A stretch of 64,000 bases of DNA. It comes from Firm-04 sp045617625 (GTDB lineage: Bacteria; Bacillota; Clostridia; Oscillospirales; Ruminococcaceae). Each line of letters opens with the position of its first letter. Within the stretch, counting starts at the first letter, position 1. Below, in pieces: positions 1 through 9,040 of the stretch. Both the position numbers and the translations under genes were made by a program. Where the stretch lies: assembly GCA_045617625.1 (NCBI GenBank), contig JAZLJA010000052.1, positions 9,853 to 73,852 of the forward strand, in the 5' to 3' direction. Below the pieces are notes generated by a model that was given only the letters and a program-made list of their open reading frames with translations, did not search any database and was not told where the DNA came from.

Positions 1-457
1 GATGTACGATTTTCGGGAGCACGCGCCGCATCAGCTTTCGGGCGGACAAAAACAGCGTGTTGCCATCGCGGGCATCATTTCCATGCGCCCCGACTGCATC
101 GTGCTGGACGAACCCACTGCCATGCTTGATCCGCAGGGACGCAAGGAAGTCATGAAAACCATCAGACGGCTCAATCGGGATCATGGCATCACGGTCATTC
201 TCATCACGCATGAGATGGACGAAGCCGCACAGTGTCAGCGCATTGTCGTCATTGACCACGGCAGTGTGCGCATGGACGATGTGCCGGAAAAGGTCTTTTC
301 GCGTGTGGATGAAATGAAGGAGATCGGGCTGGATGTGCCGCAGGCAACTGAACTCGTGCATTTGCTGCGGGCGGCAGGCTGCGGCCTCGATCCTGAGATC
401 ATCACCGAAGACGCTTGTGCGGATGCACTTGCGAAATTGCTGCTCGCGGAGAAGTAA
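1..457 (+). CDS. ecfA1: Energy-coupling factor (ECF) transporter ATPase, C-terminal part
   Basis: This is the C-terminal 151 residues of an ABC ATPase; the gene is cut by the window edge and the ATG at base 2 is only an internal Met. Visible are the ABC signature (LSGGQKQRVAIAG), Walker B (CIVLDEPTAMLDPQG) and the switch histidine (LITHEMDEA). It lies 55 bp before a second ECF ATPase and ecfT, the usual A1-A2-T order. In this family the two ATPases and EcfT form a module that energises several vitamin- or metal-binding S subunits. The N-terminal Walker A is outside the window. The assignment as A1 rests on gene order. Confidence 0.93.
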   Translation, partial: MYDFREHAPHQLSGGQKQRVAIAGIISMRPDCIVLDEPTAMLDPQGRKEVMKTIRRLNRDHGITVILITHEMDEAAQCQRIVVIDHGSVRMDDVPEKVFSRVDEMKEIGLDVPQATELVHLLRAAGCGLDPEIITEDACADALAKLLLAEK

Positions 458-512
458 TTACGCTTTCTCCGCTTTTGCGCTTATTTTTGCACCCTAGGAA
501 CGGAGGCTTTCC

Positions 513-1382
513 ATGCCAATTCTGGAAGCAAAAAATCTCACCTATACATACAGCATCGGCACCCCTTTTGAAAAAACTGCGGTCGATCACATTGACCTGC
601 AAATTGAGGAGGGGGAGTTTGTCGGTGTCATCGGACATACAGGCTCGGGAAAATCCACGCTCATGCAGATGATGAACGGGCTGCTCGAACCCACGGACGG
701 GCAGATTTTTCTCGGCGGCAAGGACATCTGGGATAAAAAAGCTGACCGCAGACAGGTGCGGTTTCAGGTTGGGCTGGTGTTTCAGTATCCCGAATATCAG
801 CTTTTTGAGGAGACGGTCTACAAGGATATCGCATTTGGGCCAAAGAACATGAAACTCTCAGACGAAGAAATCGACCGCCGCGTGCGTGAGACTGCTGAGG
901 CAGTCGGACTTTCGGAGGATCTGCTGCAAAAGGCACCCTATGCACTTTCGGGCGGTCAGAAACGCCGTGTCGCGATCGCAGGCGTCATGGCGATGGAACC
1001 CAAGGTGCTGATTCTCGATGAACCCACGGCGGGGCTTGACCCAAAAGGCAGAACCAAAATCCTCACACAGCTTCAGGCATATCACAAGCGCACGGGCTGC
1101 ACCATTCTGCTTGTTTCGCACAGCATGGAGGATGTCGCAAGATACGCATCCAAGCTGCTGGTGTTGTCGCAGGCAAAGGTGGTCTGTTACGATACCCCGT
1201 CGGGCGTGTTCAGACAGTCACAGTCGCTGGAGGAAATGGGGCTTGCGCTGCCGCAGATCACCCGCATTTTCAAGAGTCTGGAGGAACGCGGCATTCACTT
1301 TGAGGATGAGGTCTACACTGTCAAATACGGCGCAGAGTTGCTCAAAGCAAGGCTTGCGGAAAGGGGTGACGGCGTATGCTGA
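513..1382 (+). CDS. ecfA2: ECF transporter ATPase subunit 2
   Basis: A 289-residue ABC ATPase with a complete set of motifs: Walker A (GHTGSGKST), Q-loop (VFQYPEYQLFEETV), signature (LSGGQKRRVAIAG), Walker B (VLILDEPTAGLDPKG) and H-loop (LVSHSMEDV). The Q-loop and the D-loop context are of the CbiO/EcfA type. RBS GGAGG lies just before the ATG. Its last codons overlap ecfT by 7 bp, which indicates translational coupling. It should pair with EcfA1 as a heterodimer that powers the membrane subunit EcfT. Confidence 0.95.
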   Translation: MPILEAKNLTYTYSIGTPFEKTAVDHIDLQIEEGEFVGVIGHTGSGKSTLMQMMNGLLEPTDGQIFLGGKDIWDKKADRRQVRFQVGLVFQYPEYQLFEETVYKDIAFGPKNMKLSDEEIDRRVRETAEAVGLSEDLLQKAPYALSGGQKRRVAIAGVMAMEPKVLILDEPTAGLDPKGRTKILTQLQAYHKRTGCTILLVSHSMEDVARYASKLLVLSQAKVVCYDTPSGVFRQSQSLEEMGLALPQITRIFKSLEERGIHFEDEVYTVKYGAELLKARLAERGDGVC

Positions 1383-2179
1383 AAGATATCACCCTTGGGC
1401 AGTATTTCCCGATGAACAGTGTCGTGCATCGCATGGATGCGCGGTTCAAGATCATCATTACGCTGCTGTATCTCGTTATGCTGTTCTGGGGGCAGCACAT
1501 CTGGAGCCTGATCGCTGGGCTGCTGTTTACGCTGCTCGCAACTTTCTGCTCAAAAATCCCTGTCAAAATGATCGTCAAGAGCATCAAGCCCATTGTGCCG
1601 ATCTTGATTTTCACGGGGCTGCTCAATCTGTTTATGCTCGACGGCGGCGATATCTACTGGCAGTGGAAGTTTCTCAAGATCACGCAGGAGGGCGTGCAGA
1701 CCTCGATTTTTATGGTGGTGCGCATCTGTCTGCTGATCGCAGGCACTTCTCTGCTGACTTATACCACATCCCCGATCGTGCTGACCGATGCGATCGAGGC
1801 ATTGCTTTCGCCGCTGAAACGGTTCAAAATGCCTGTTCACGAGCTTGCCATGATGATGACCATTGCGCTGCGGTTCATTCCCACGCTGATCGAGGAGACC
1901 TCGAAGATCATGGCGGCACAAAAGGCGCGTGGTGCAGATCTCGAAAGCGGCAGTATCATGCAGCGGGCACAGGCACTTGTGCCGATTCTGATTCCGCTGT
2001 TTGTTTCGGCGTTTCGCCGCGCCGAGGAACTCGCTCTTGCGATGGAATGCCGTTGTTATCACGGCGGTGAGGGCAGAACTCGGCTGCGGAAACTGCAAAG
2101 CGGGCTGCGCGATTATGTTGCACTGGGTATCATGCTGCTGTTGCTTGCGGCGGTGATCGTGCTGAATACACTGGCATGA
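1376..2179 (+). CDS. ecfT: ECF transporter transmembrane scaffold EcfT
   Basis: A 267-residue integral membrane protein of the CbiQ/EcfT family. It has hydrophobic segments in the N-terminal half and at the C-terminus, and the cytoplasmic coupling-helix region carries the family hallmark of Ala-Arg-Gly motifs (QKARGAD near residue 183, with a second EC-R-C-Y segment near 222). EcfT connects the two ATPases with interchangeable S subunits. An S subunit is encoded about 7 kb away next to coaX. The start overlaps ecfA2. Confidence 0.94.
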   Translation: MLKDITLGQYFPMNSVVHRMDARFKIIITLLYLVMLFWGQHIWSLIAGLLFTLLATFCSKIPVKMIVKSIKPIVPILIFTGLLNLFMLDGGDIYWQWKFLKITQEGVQTSIFMVVRICLLIAGTSLLTYTTSPIVLTDAIEALLSPLKRFKMPVHELAMMMTIALRFIPTLIEETSKIMAAQKARGADLESGSIMQRAQALVPILIPLFVSAFRRAEELALAMECRCYHGGEGRTRLRKLQSGLRDYVALGIMLLLLAAVIVLNTLA

Positions 2180-2214
2180 CCGCCTTGTGATTTCGATTGG
2201 AGAATCTATCTTTT

Positions 2215-2994
2215 ATGCGAAATATCAAACTCACGATTGCTTACCGCGGAACACGATACCACGGCTTTCAGCGTCAGCCGAATGCCGTCACCGTGCAGGG
2301 CGAGCTCGAAAAAGCACTCTCCCGCATCCTGAACGGTCCCGTCACCGTTTACGGCTGTTCACGCACCGATACGGGCGTTCATGCGAATATGTTTTGTCTG
2401 CATCTGCTCACCGAACGTATCATCCCGTGCAAAAATCTCGTGCGTGCCGCAAACGGCGAACTGCCCGATGACATCTCCGTGCTTTCTGCCGCCGAGATGC
2501 CGCTCGATTTTCATGCGCGGTTTGACTGCAAAGGCAAGGAGTATCTTTACCGCATTCACAATCACGAAAGCAAGAATCCGTTTTCCACCGATCTGGCATT
2601 TCACTATCGCCGTCCGCTGGATGTCGATTTGATTCGTGCGGCTGCTTTGCCCATTATCGGCACACACGACTTTCACAGCTTCTGCGCACAGGCGACAGAA
2701 AAATCCAACACCATCCGGACAATCTATGATGTTTCCATAGAACGTCATGGGGATGCCGTGGATTTGCTTGTCAGCGGCGATGGTTTCCTGTATAATATGG
2801 TTAGGATCTTTGTCGGCACACTGCTCGACATCAACGAGGGGAATTTTCCCCCCGATGCCCTGCCCGATATTCTCGCTGCCAAGGACAGGCTTGCCGCAGG
2901 GCGCACAGCAATGGCACACGGGCTGTATCTCAACCGCGTGTTTTATGATGAGAACGAAATTCCGCGGCACGGAGACAAACAGATATCAACCTGA
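2215..2994 (+). CDS. truA: tRNA pseudouridine(38-40) synthase TruA
   Basis: A 259-residue enzyme that converts uridines 38-40 of the tRNA anticodon arm to pseudouridine. The catalytic aspartate lies in the motif RTDTGVHA near residue 53, and the GFLYNMVRIFVGTL motif is in the C-terminal half. I chose the ATG at 2215 (MRNIKLTIAYRG) because GGAGA at 2199-2203 is spaced correctly for it; the upstream in-frame TTG at 2197 overlaps that RBS. truA commonly follows the ecfA1-ecfA2-ecfT genes in Firmicutes, downstream of ribosomal protein genes. Confidence 0.95.
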   Translation: MRNIKLTIAYRGTRYHGFQRQPNAVTVQGELEKALSRILNGPVTVYGCSRTDTGVHANMFCLHLLTERIIPCKNLVRAANGELPDDISVLSAAEMPLDFHARFDCKGKEYLYRIHNHESKNPFSTDLAFHYRRPLDVDLIRAAALPIIGTHDFHSFCAQATEKSNTIRTIYDVSIERHGDAVDLLVSGDGFLYNMVRIFVGTLLDINEGNFPPDALPDILAAKDRLAAGRTAMAHGLYLNRVFYDENEIPRHGDKQIST

Positions 2995-3018
2995 CACGGA
3001 TACTGAGAAAGGATTGCA

Positions 3019-4233
3019 ATGATAAAGCGAAAAGCAAAACCTGCCGATGAGCCGCGAAAAGCTCCGCAGCAGGAAGATCTGTATGCTGTACGCCGAAAGA
3101 AAAGACGGCGGCGGCATTTACGGCGTGCCATTATCTTTGTTTGCGTTGCCGCGCTGCTGATCTTGCTCTATCAGCGGCGTGAGGACTGGATTCCCAAGCT
3201 GGAGGAAATCAATCTCTCGCATCAGGCAGTGCAGCAAAACGACGGCACACTCTCTGAGGGCAATTTCCCGCTCTCCATTTACGGCGGTGCTTCCTATCAG
3301 ACCGCCGCGCTCGACAATGTGCTGCTGATCTTGAGCGACACCTATCTCTACCTCTATCAGACCGACGGCTCGCTGTTATCCCGCCGTCAGCACGCTTACG
3401 GCAGTGCGATGCTGCAGTGTCAGGGCAGTTATGCTCTGGTCTACGAAAGCGGCGGTACGCATTTCCGCTTGGAGGGCAGCAGCAAAACCTATTTTGAAAA
3501 GAATGTCAGCGACCCCATCGTGTTTGCCCGTGTCTCCGATGCAGGCTATACCGCAGTGGTCACAGGCTCCGATACTTCCGCCTGCAAGCTGATCGTCTAT
3601 AACAAAAAGGGCAAGCAGATCTATATGCGAAATTGCGTGGAAAAGCTGACGGAAGTCTCCTTCCGCGCTGACCACGAGGGCTGCTACGGCGTCACGATCC
3701 ATGCCGAGGGCGGCTCAGTGAAATCCGTCGTGCATAACTACGATTTTGCGAAAAAAGAAGAAAACTGGGCAAGTCAGCCCCTTGACATGCTCTGCATTTC
3801 GGTATATAATACCAATGGGGACAATGTGTTCGTCATGGGCGACACCTGCTGCGCGTATCTCAGCTTTTCGGGTGCAACGCTCGGCACATATGTTTATCCC
3901 GATGCCCTCGTCTGCGGTGATTCTGCCGACGGTGCAGCCGCTGTTGTGCTGCGCAATGAGGAAAAACGCGAAAATTCGCTGGTGCTGCTCAACGGCACGA
4001 CCGAATCACCCAAGATCCTCAATTTCGAGGGCGAGATCAAATGTGTGGACATGGACAAGGGCGGCAATTACGTCACGGTGCAGATGCGCGACAAGGTCCA
4101 GACATTCGGCTGCACGGGCGGAAAAGTCCGCAGTGCTGCCATTTCCGATACCTACGATAAATTCGTTGCAATCGGCGATTATCTGTTTATGATGGGATAT
4201 GACCGTATCGACAGACTGGATTATACAGACTGA
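3019..4233 (+). CDS. Membrane-anchored protein of unknown function, beta-propeller-like (DUF5711-like)
   Basis: A 404-residue protein. The first ~38 residues are very basic (KKRRRRHLRR), followed by one transmembrane helix (AIIFVCVAALLILLY) and a long extracytoplasmic part of repeated short beta-strand patterns with alternating polar and hydrophobic residues, suggesting a propeller. No catalytic motif is visible. It follows truA by 24 bp and precedes a CvpA-like gene. The topology and the position before cvpA recall proteins annotated DUF5711 in Ruminococcaceae; that family name is from memory and unverified. RBS GAGAAAGGA supports the start. Confidence 0.6.
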   Translation: MIKRKAKPADEPRKAPQQEDLYAVRRKKRRRRHLRRAIIFVCVAALLILLYQRREDWIPKLEEINLSHQAVQQNDGTLSEGNFPLSIYGGASYQTAALDNVLLILSDTYLYLYQTDGSLLSRRQHAYGSAMLQCQGSYALVYESGGTHFRLEGSSKTYFEKNVSDPIVFARVSDAGYTAVVTGSDTSACKLIVYNKKGKQIYMRNCVEKLTEVSFRADHEGCYGVTIHAEGGSVKSVVHNYDFAKKEENWASQPLDMLCISVYNTNGDNVFVMGDTCCAYLSFSGATLGTYVYPDALVCGDSADGAAAVVLRNEEKRENSLVLLNGTTESPKILNFEGEIKCVDMDKGGNYVTVQMRDKVQTFGCTGGKVRSAAISDTYDKFVAIGDYLFMMGYDRIDRLDYTD

Positions 4234-4345
4234 ATAAAATAGAGAAATAGAATTTGTGGATTCGTCCCGACGCACGACAGCATCAGAAAAACGCATACAA
4301 CGCATACATTTTAAGCTGTGGTCGGACGACAGGAGGAAAGTTGCT

Positions 4346-5254
4346 ATGGATACGCAATTTTGGTGGGTTTTTGACGCACTGGTGGTATTCCTGTTGGTGT
4401 GGGTGATTTATTCCAATGCCAAACGTGGATTTTCCAAAGTGTTCATCATATGCATCGGTTATTTAGTTGCTGCTGTGGCAAGTTCGCTGCTTTCGGGTGT
4501 GGCTGCATCACCGCTCTATGAAGTGGTGGCAAGAAGAAGCAACATCGAGGCAATCGAGCAGGTCAATGATACGGTGAGCATTGTCGAATGCTTCACGGAA
4601 ACGCTCAACGATAAGAATTACGGGATTCATTTTGATGCGCGTATCATTGAGGATTATCTCAGAGAAGAAGGCGGCAGCTTCGATCAGAACATTTACAATT
4701 ACGTCAACAAACGTGCGGGATATGTCGTTGCGACGCCGCAGGAATTCAAGCAGCTTCTGAACAACTCCTTTGTGGAGGAATATGGCAGAGAGCTGAATGC
4801 AAAGCTGCCATATTACGCTGCTGCGGATTTCAGCACCAAAATGGAGACAAATCCCCATATGCTCAACAGCGTGGTCAAGCAGCTCACCGACCGTACACAC
4901 TCCAAACGCGAAAATGCCGAGTTCATTGAGGATAATTTCTCGCGTGAGCCAACCACCGAAGCGTTCCGAATCTTCGTGTATTTCGTGATTTTCTCCGTGC
5001 TGATGGCAATTACTACGCTGATTTACAGCATGAATGAAAACAATATTTTTATCAATCTTCGCAGTGCCACCGAACACGTTCTGGGCGGCATGATCGGTCT
5101 TGTGGAAGCAGGCATTCTCATCATGCTGATGACCTTTGCGGTGCGTTTGCTCGTTTTGATCGGCGGCGGCCGTCTGCTCTGCTTCAACGAACCCACCATC
5201 AAGATGACTTGGGTGTTCCATTTCATCTATGACAAACTTGCCCTTCTGCTCTGA
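4346..5254 (+). CDS. CvpA-family membrane protein
   Basis: A 302-residue protein. The N-terminal two transmembrane helices (DALVVFLLVWVIYSNAKRGF and VFIICIGYLVAAVASSLLSG) contain the small-residue-rich pattern of the CvpA family, named after a colicin V production protein. A long polar region of about 150 residues follows, then two more helices near the C-terminus (FVIFSVLMAITTLIYSM and GMIGLVEAGILIMLMTFAV). I chose the ATG at 4346 because of the strong RBS AGGAGG; the open frame continues upstream to 4256 without a good RBS. The central soluble insertion makes it longer than typical CvpA proteins. Confidence 0.7.
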   Translation: MDTQFWWVFDALVVFLLVWVIYSNAKRGFSKVFIICIGYLVAAVASSLLSGVAASPLYEVVARRSNIEAIEQVNDTVSIVECFTETLNDKNYGIHFDARIIEDYLREEGGSFDQNIYNYVNKRAGYVVATPQEFKQLLNNSFVEEYGRELNAKLPYYAAADFSTKMETNPHMLNSVVKQLTDRTHSKRENAEFIEDNFSREPTTEAFRIFVYFVIFSVLMAITTLIYSMNENNIFINLRSATEHVLGGMIGLVEAGILIMLMTFAVRLLVLIGGGRLLCFNEPTIKMTWVFHFIYDKLALLL

Positions 5255-5280
5255 GCATTTCACAGGGCATCACCCGCAGA

Positions 5281-5316
5281 AAGGAGTCACCCGCTGCCGC
5301 AGTATCGGCAGGGTGA
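5281..5316 (+). promoter_or_regulatory. Structured ribosome-binding region of the clpE-like gene
   Basis: AAGGAG (5281-5286) is followed at once by a hairpin: TCACCC (5287-5292), 2-nt bulge, TGCCG (5295-5299), loop 5300-5305, then CGGCA and GGGTGA (5306-5316). The start codon is at 5326 and a TGA in the same frame at 5314-5316 excludes an upstream start. Without folding, AAGGAG is 39 nt from the ATG; with the hairpin folded it is about 9 nt away. Alternatively the weaker GGGTGAG (5311-5317) is the RBS and the stem hides it. Confidence 0.5.
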
Positions 5317-5325
5317 GATTATACT

Positions 5326-7614
5326 ATGGTTTTATGCAGCAAATGTCAAAAGCGTCCCGCAGTGGTGTTTGTCACATCCATGCACGGCAATGAAAAAAAG
5401 AACGAGGGCTTCTGTCTTTTGTGCGCCAAGAAAATGAATATCCCGCAGGTGGCGGAATATATGGAGCACATGGGGCTTTCGGATGACGACATCGAACAGA
5501 TGAGCGATCAGATGATGGGCATGATGGACGGCGACGCCTTTGAAATGGGCGGCGCAAGCACCATGCCGTCGTTTATCCAGAAACTGTTCCGCAACGACAA
5601 CACCGTGGACGCAGAGGAATCAAAAAATCAGGAGGATACGCCTGCGGAGGGCGGAAAAAAAGAATCCGCCAAGCAGCCGAAAAAAGAGAAGGAAAAGAAA
5701 AAGGAACTCAAATTTCTGGATTCATACTGCACCAATCTTTCACAGCGTGCCGAGGAAGGCAAGCTTGACACCATCGTTGGGCGCGACCGTGAAATTGCTC
5801 GTGTTGTGCAGATCTTATCGCGCCGCCAGAAAAACAACCCCTGCCTGATCGGTGAGCCGGGCGTCGGCAAAACCGCCATTGCGGAGGGCATTGCACTCAA
5901 AATTGCATCGGGCGATGTGCCGTTCCATCTGCGTGACAAGAAAATCTATCTCCTTGACCTGACTGCTCTGGTTGCAGGCACGCAGTTCCGCGGTCAGTTC
6001 GAGAGCCGTGTCAAGGGACTTGTCGAGGAAGTCAAGGAGCAGGGCAATGTCATTCTGTTCATCGACGAGGTACACAATCTTGTCGGCACGGGTGATGCAG
6101 AGGGCTCCATGAATGCTGCCAATATCCTGAAACCCGCGCTTTCACGCGGCGAGGTGCAGGTCATCGGTGCGACGACTTTCACCGAATACAGAAAATATAT
6201 CGAAAAAGACGGTGCGCTGGAACGTCGTTTTCAGCCTGTCAAGGTGGAAGAACCCACCATCGAGGACACTGTCTCCATCTTGAACGGCATTGCAAAATAT
6301 TACGAGGAATATCACCGCATTCACATTGCGCCGCATCTGCTGCGGATGTGCGCGGTGCTGTCAGAACGGTATATCACTGACCGTTTTCTCCCTGACAAGG
6401 CCATCGATCTGCTCGATGAAAGCTGCGCATATGCGAGTATTTCACACCCTGAGATCGCGGATGTGGACATCGTGGCAAAGGAGATCGGGGAAAAGCAGGC
6501 AGAGGTGGAAAGCATCGAATCTGAGGTGGAGCCTGATTATCAGCTGCTTGCCGAGAAAAAGGGCGAGCTGATCCGTCTGCGTCAGCACGCCGATGAGGTC
6601 AAAGCCGTTGCTGAAAGCGTGCAGGTGCAGGCTTCGGATCTGGCTCACGTCATTGAACTTTGGACGGGTATCCCCGCAAACAAGATCGAGGAAACCGAGT
6701 TTGTCAAGCTGCAAAACCTCGAAAGCCGTCTTTCGGAGAAAATCATCGGGCAGGATGAAGCCATCAAGGCACTCTCCGCCGCGATCAAACGCTCGCGCGT
6801 GCAGCTCACCAAACGCCGCAGACCTGCATCTTTTATTTTTGTGGGTCCCACGGGCGTCGGCAAAACGGAACTTGTCAAGGTGCTTTCGTCGGAACTGTTC
6901 GATTCCACCGAGCCGCTGATTCGTCTGGACATGACGGAATATATGGAAAAGCACGCTGTTTCGCGCATGATCGGTTCACCTCCCGGATATGTGGGCTACG
7001 ACGAAGCGGGACAGCTCACCGAAAAAGTGCGCCGCAGACCGTATTCAGTGATTTTGTTTGACGAAATCGAAAAAGCGCATCCCGACGTCATGAACCTGCT
7101 GCTGCAAATCCTCGATGAGGGCAGGATCGACGATGCACAGGGACGTTCGGTCAACTTTGAAAACACCATCATCGTGATGACCTCGAATGCAGGCAGCACG
7201 GATAAATCGACGGGTGTGGGCTTTAATCGCACTGAGGATGAAATCTCGCGGGAAAAGGCGATGAAAGCACTGAAAGATTTCCTGCGCCCCGAGTTCATCG
7301 GCAGAGTGGATGAAATTATCGTGTTCAAGCCGCTTTCCGTCGAGAATTATGCGAAGATCGCCGGGCTGATGCTTGGCGAGACCGCCGAGGCACTTGCCGA
7401 GCAGAATATCACACTGGACTGGGACGACGCTGCACTCGAATGGGTGGCGAAGCAGTCGCACGGGCAGAAGTATGGTGCGCGTGATATCCGTCGTGTGCTG
7501 CGTGACCATGTGGATGACAAAATCGCATCTCTCATCATTGAGGGCGGCGTGAAAGGCAAGGCAATCCACATTCGCGGCGGCGAAAACGGCTTGGAAATTT
7601 TCGCAGATGAATAA
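5326..7614 (+). CDS. clpE: ClpE-type AAA+ unfoldase (Clp protease ATP-binding subunit)
   Basis: A 762-residue Hsp100 protein. The N-terminus is a zinc finger with Cys4, Cys7, Cys30 and Cys33, a CX2C-X22-CX2C spacing typical of ClpE, in place of the double Clp_N domain of ClpC. A Lys-rich linker (~100-130) follows, then AAA+ module 1 (Walker A GEPGVGKT near 176), a short middle domain (~385-430) and AAA+ module 2 (Walker A GPTGVGKT near 507). A VGF tripeptide near residue 630 sits where ClpP-docking loops occur, so it probably feeds substrates to ClpP. No CtsR box was seen upstream. A strong terminator follows. Confidence 0.88.
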   Translation: MVLCSKCQKRPAVVFVTSMHGNEKKNEGFCLLCAKKMNIPQVAEYMEHMGLSDDDIEQMSDQMMGMMDGDAFEMGGASTMPSFIQKLFRNDNTVDAEESKNQEDTPAEGGKKESAKQPKKEKEKKKELKFLDSYCTNLSQRAEEGKLDTIVGRDREIARVVQILSRRQKNNPCLIGEPGVGKTAIAEGIALKIASGDVPFHLRDKKIYLLDLTALVAGTQFRGQFESRVKGLVEEVKEQGNVILFIDEVHNLVGTGDAEGSMNAANILKPALSRGEVQVIGATTFTEYRKYIEKDGALERRFQPVKVEEPTIEDTVSILNGIAKYYEEYHRIHIAPHLLRMCAVLSERYITDRFLPDKAIDLLDESCAYASISHPEIADVDIVAKEIGEKQAEVESIESEVEPDYQLLAEKKGELIRLRQHADEVKAVAESVQVQASDLAHVIELWTGIPANKIEETEFVKLQNLESRLSEKIIGQDEAIKALSAAIKRSRVQLTKRRRPASFIFVGPTGVGKTELVKVLSSELFDSTEPLIRLDMTEYMEKHAVSRMIGSPPGYVGYDEAGQLTEKVRRRPYSVILFDEIEKAHPDVMNLLLQILDEGRIDDAQGRSVNFENTIIVMTSNAGSTDKSTGVGFNRTEDEISREKAMKALKDFLRPEFIGRVDEIIVFKPLSVENYAKIAGLMLGETAEALAEQNITLDWDDAALEWVAKQSHGQKYGARDIRRVLRDHVDDKIASLIIEGGVKGKAIHIRGGENGLEIFADE

Positions 7615-7620
7615 GAACAG

Positions 7621-7657
7621 CACCGTCCCGCGGAAGAAATCGGGACGGTGCTTTTTT
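7621..7657 (+). terminator. Intrinsic terminator after clpE-like gene
   Basis: Perfect 10-bp inverted repeat CACCGTCCCG / CGGGACGGTG separated by 10 nt and followed by CTTTTTT. Confidence 0.92.
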
Positions 7658-7671
7658 CAGGAGGTGATCGG

Positions 7672-8151
7672 ATGCGGGAGATACACCCCATTGCACCCGT
7701 TTTTGACGCTGATTCGCGCATTTTGATTCTCGGAAGTTTCCCGTCGGTCAAATCGCGGGAGGCAATGTTTTTCTACGGGCATCCGCAAAATCGGTTTTGG
7801 CGCGTGACTGCCGCGGTGTTTGAAAATGACATTCCGCAAACCATTGACGAAAAACGCTCGTTTTTGCTGCGAAATCATATTGCAGTGTGGGATGTGATCG
7901 CGTCGTGTGAGATCGTCGGTTCCTCGGACAGCAGCATCCGCGAGGTCGTGCCGAATGATTTGTCTGATGTTCTAAAAACCGCGCAGATACGGAAGATTTT
8001 CGTGAACGGCGGAACTGCCGCGAAGTATTATGCGAAGTATCAGTATCCGTGCACGGGCATTGCCGCTGAGACGCTGCCATCGACGAGTCCGGCAAATGCC
8101 GCGTGGACGCTCCAAAAGCTGATTGCCGCTTGGCAGGTCATTCGATTGTGA
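7672..8151 (+). CDS. DNA-deoxyinosine glycosylase (uracil-DNA glycosylase superfamily)
   Basis: A 159-residue protein of the Mug/hypoxanthine-DNA glycosylase branch. The first active-site loop is LILGSFPSVKSRE with GHPQNRFWR just after, and the second motif is the NGGTAAKYY / LPSTSPANA region. Such enzymes remove deaminated bases (hypoxanthine or uracil) to start base-excision repair. The start at 7672 is supported by GGAGGTG; the frame is open from 7648 but that stretch is the terminator of the gene before. The gene stands alone. Confidence 0.85.
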   Translation: MREIHPIAPVFDADSRILILGSFPSVKSREAMFFYGHPQNRFWRVTAAVFENDIPQTIDEKRSFLLRNHIAVWDVIASCEIVGSSDSSIREVVPNDLSDVLKTAQIRKIFVNGGTAAKYYAKYQYPCTGIAAETLPSTSPANAAWTLQKLIAAWQVIRL

Positions 8152-8196
8152 ATTCTGATCGGGCACTGCCGCCGGCTCTGCAAGCCAATGAATATG

Positions 8197-8230
8197 AAAA
8201 AGCTCCATGAATACGGTGTATTCATGGAGC
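8197..8230 (-). terminator. Intrinsic terminator after coaX
   Basis: A perfect 13-bp inverted repeat (8202-8214 with 8218-8230, 3-nt loop). Read on the minus strand it is followed by TTTTT, so it ends the coaX transcript. On the plus strand there is no U-tract. Confidence 0.9.
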
Positions 8231-8238
8231 GATTCTGT

Positions 8239-9009
8239 TTATTTGCGGTTTTTATCGAACAAAATATCCAAACCCTTGAGCAGCAGTTCGTCATCAAGAA
8301 TGATGTCGTGCTTGCAGTGCGGCACGATCAGCGTGGAAAGCCCGCCGCTTGCCACCACCGTTGCTTCATAGCCGAGCTCATCCATCATGCGGTCAAGCAG
8401 TCCGTCGATCGCCGACGCATTGCCGAACACCAAACCGCTCTGCATCGAGTCGATCGTGTTGGTGCCAATGACCTTCGACGGGGCTTTCAGATGTATTTTC
8501 GGGAGCTGTGCCGTTGCATTTTCCAGCGAGCCGAGTGCGATCTGCACACCGGGCAGAATCAAGCCGCCGATGAAATTGCGATTTTTGTCCACCACGGTCA
8601 TGGTGGTTGCGGTGCCCATGTCGATGACGATGACCGGTGCGCCGTAATCGTGAATTGCCGCGACCGATGCGACCACGAGATCGCTGCCGACCTGCGTGGG
8701 CTGATCCATCAGAATGTTGATGCCCGTTTTGATGCCGGGTCCCACGACCATCGGCTCAATGCCTGTCAGTTTGCGGATCGCCGCCGAAAGTTTATCGGTG
8801 AGCGGCGGAACGACCGACGAAATGATCGCGCCGTCCAGCGCATCTGCGTCGATTTTGTGCAGTTCCAACACCATATGGCAGTCAATGGCGTATTCCAGAT
8901 CGGTTTTGGTATTGCTTGTGTGCATCCGTTCCACAAAGGTCACTTTGTGGTCGATCGCACAGCCGATGACGATATTTGTGTTTCCGATGTCGATAGTCAA
9001 TATCTGCAT
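8239..9009 (-). CDS. coaX: Type III pantothenate kinase
   Basis: A 256-residue ASKHA-fold kinase catalysing the first step of coenzyme A synthesis, phosphorylation of pantothenate by ATP. Visible are the N-terminal phosphate-binding motif DIGNTN (residues 6-11), the GADLVA-like region (here VGSDLVVASVAA), the metal-site motif VIDMGTATT and GGLILPG. The start at 9009 is set by AGGAGG on the minus strand; the longer open frame lacks an RBS. It lies 31 bp behind an ECF S subunit in one transcription unit, which suggests that subunit imports pantothenate. Confidence 0.95.
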   Translation of the reverse strand: MQILTIDIGNTNIVIGCAIDHKVTFVERMHTSNTKTDLEYAIDCHMVLELHKIDADALDGAIISSVVPPLTDKLSAAIRKLTGIEPMVVGPGIKTGINILMDQPTQVGSDLVVASVAAIHDYGAPVIVIDMGTATTMTVVDKNRNFIGGLILPGVQIALGSLENATAQLPKIHLKAPSKVIGTNTIDSMQSGLVFGNASAIDGLLDRMMDELGYEATVVASGGLSTLIVPHCKHDIILDDELLLKGLDILFDKNRK

Positions 9010-9040
9010 AATGCCAAGCCTCCTGCGGGAAATGTGCGAA

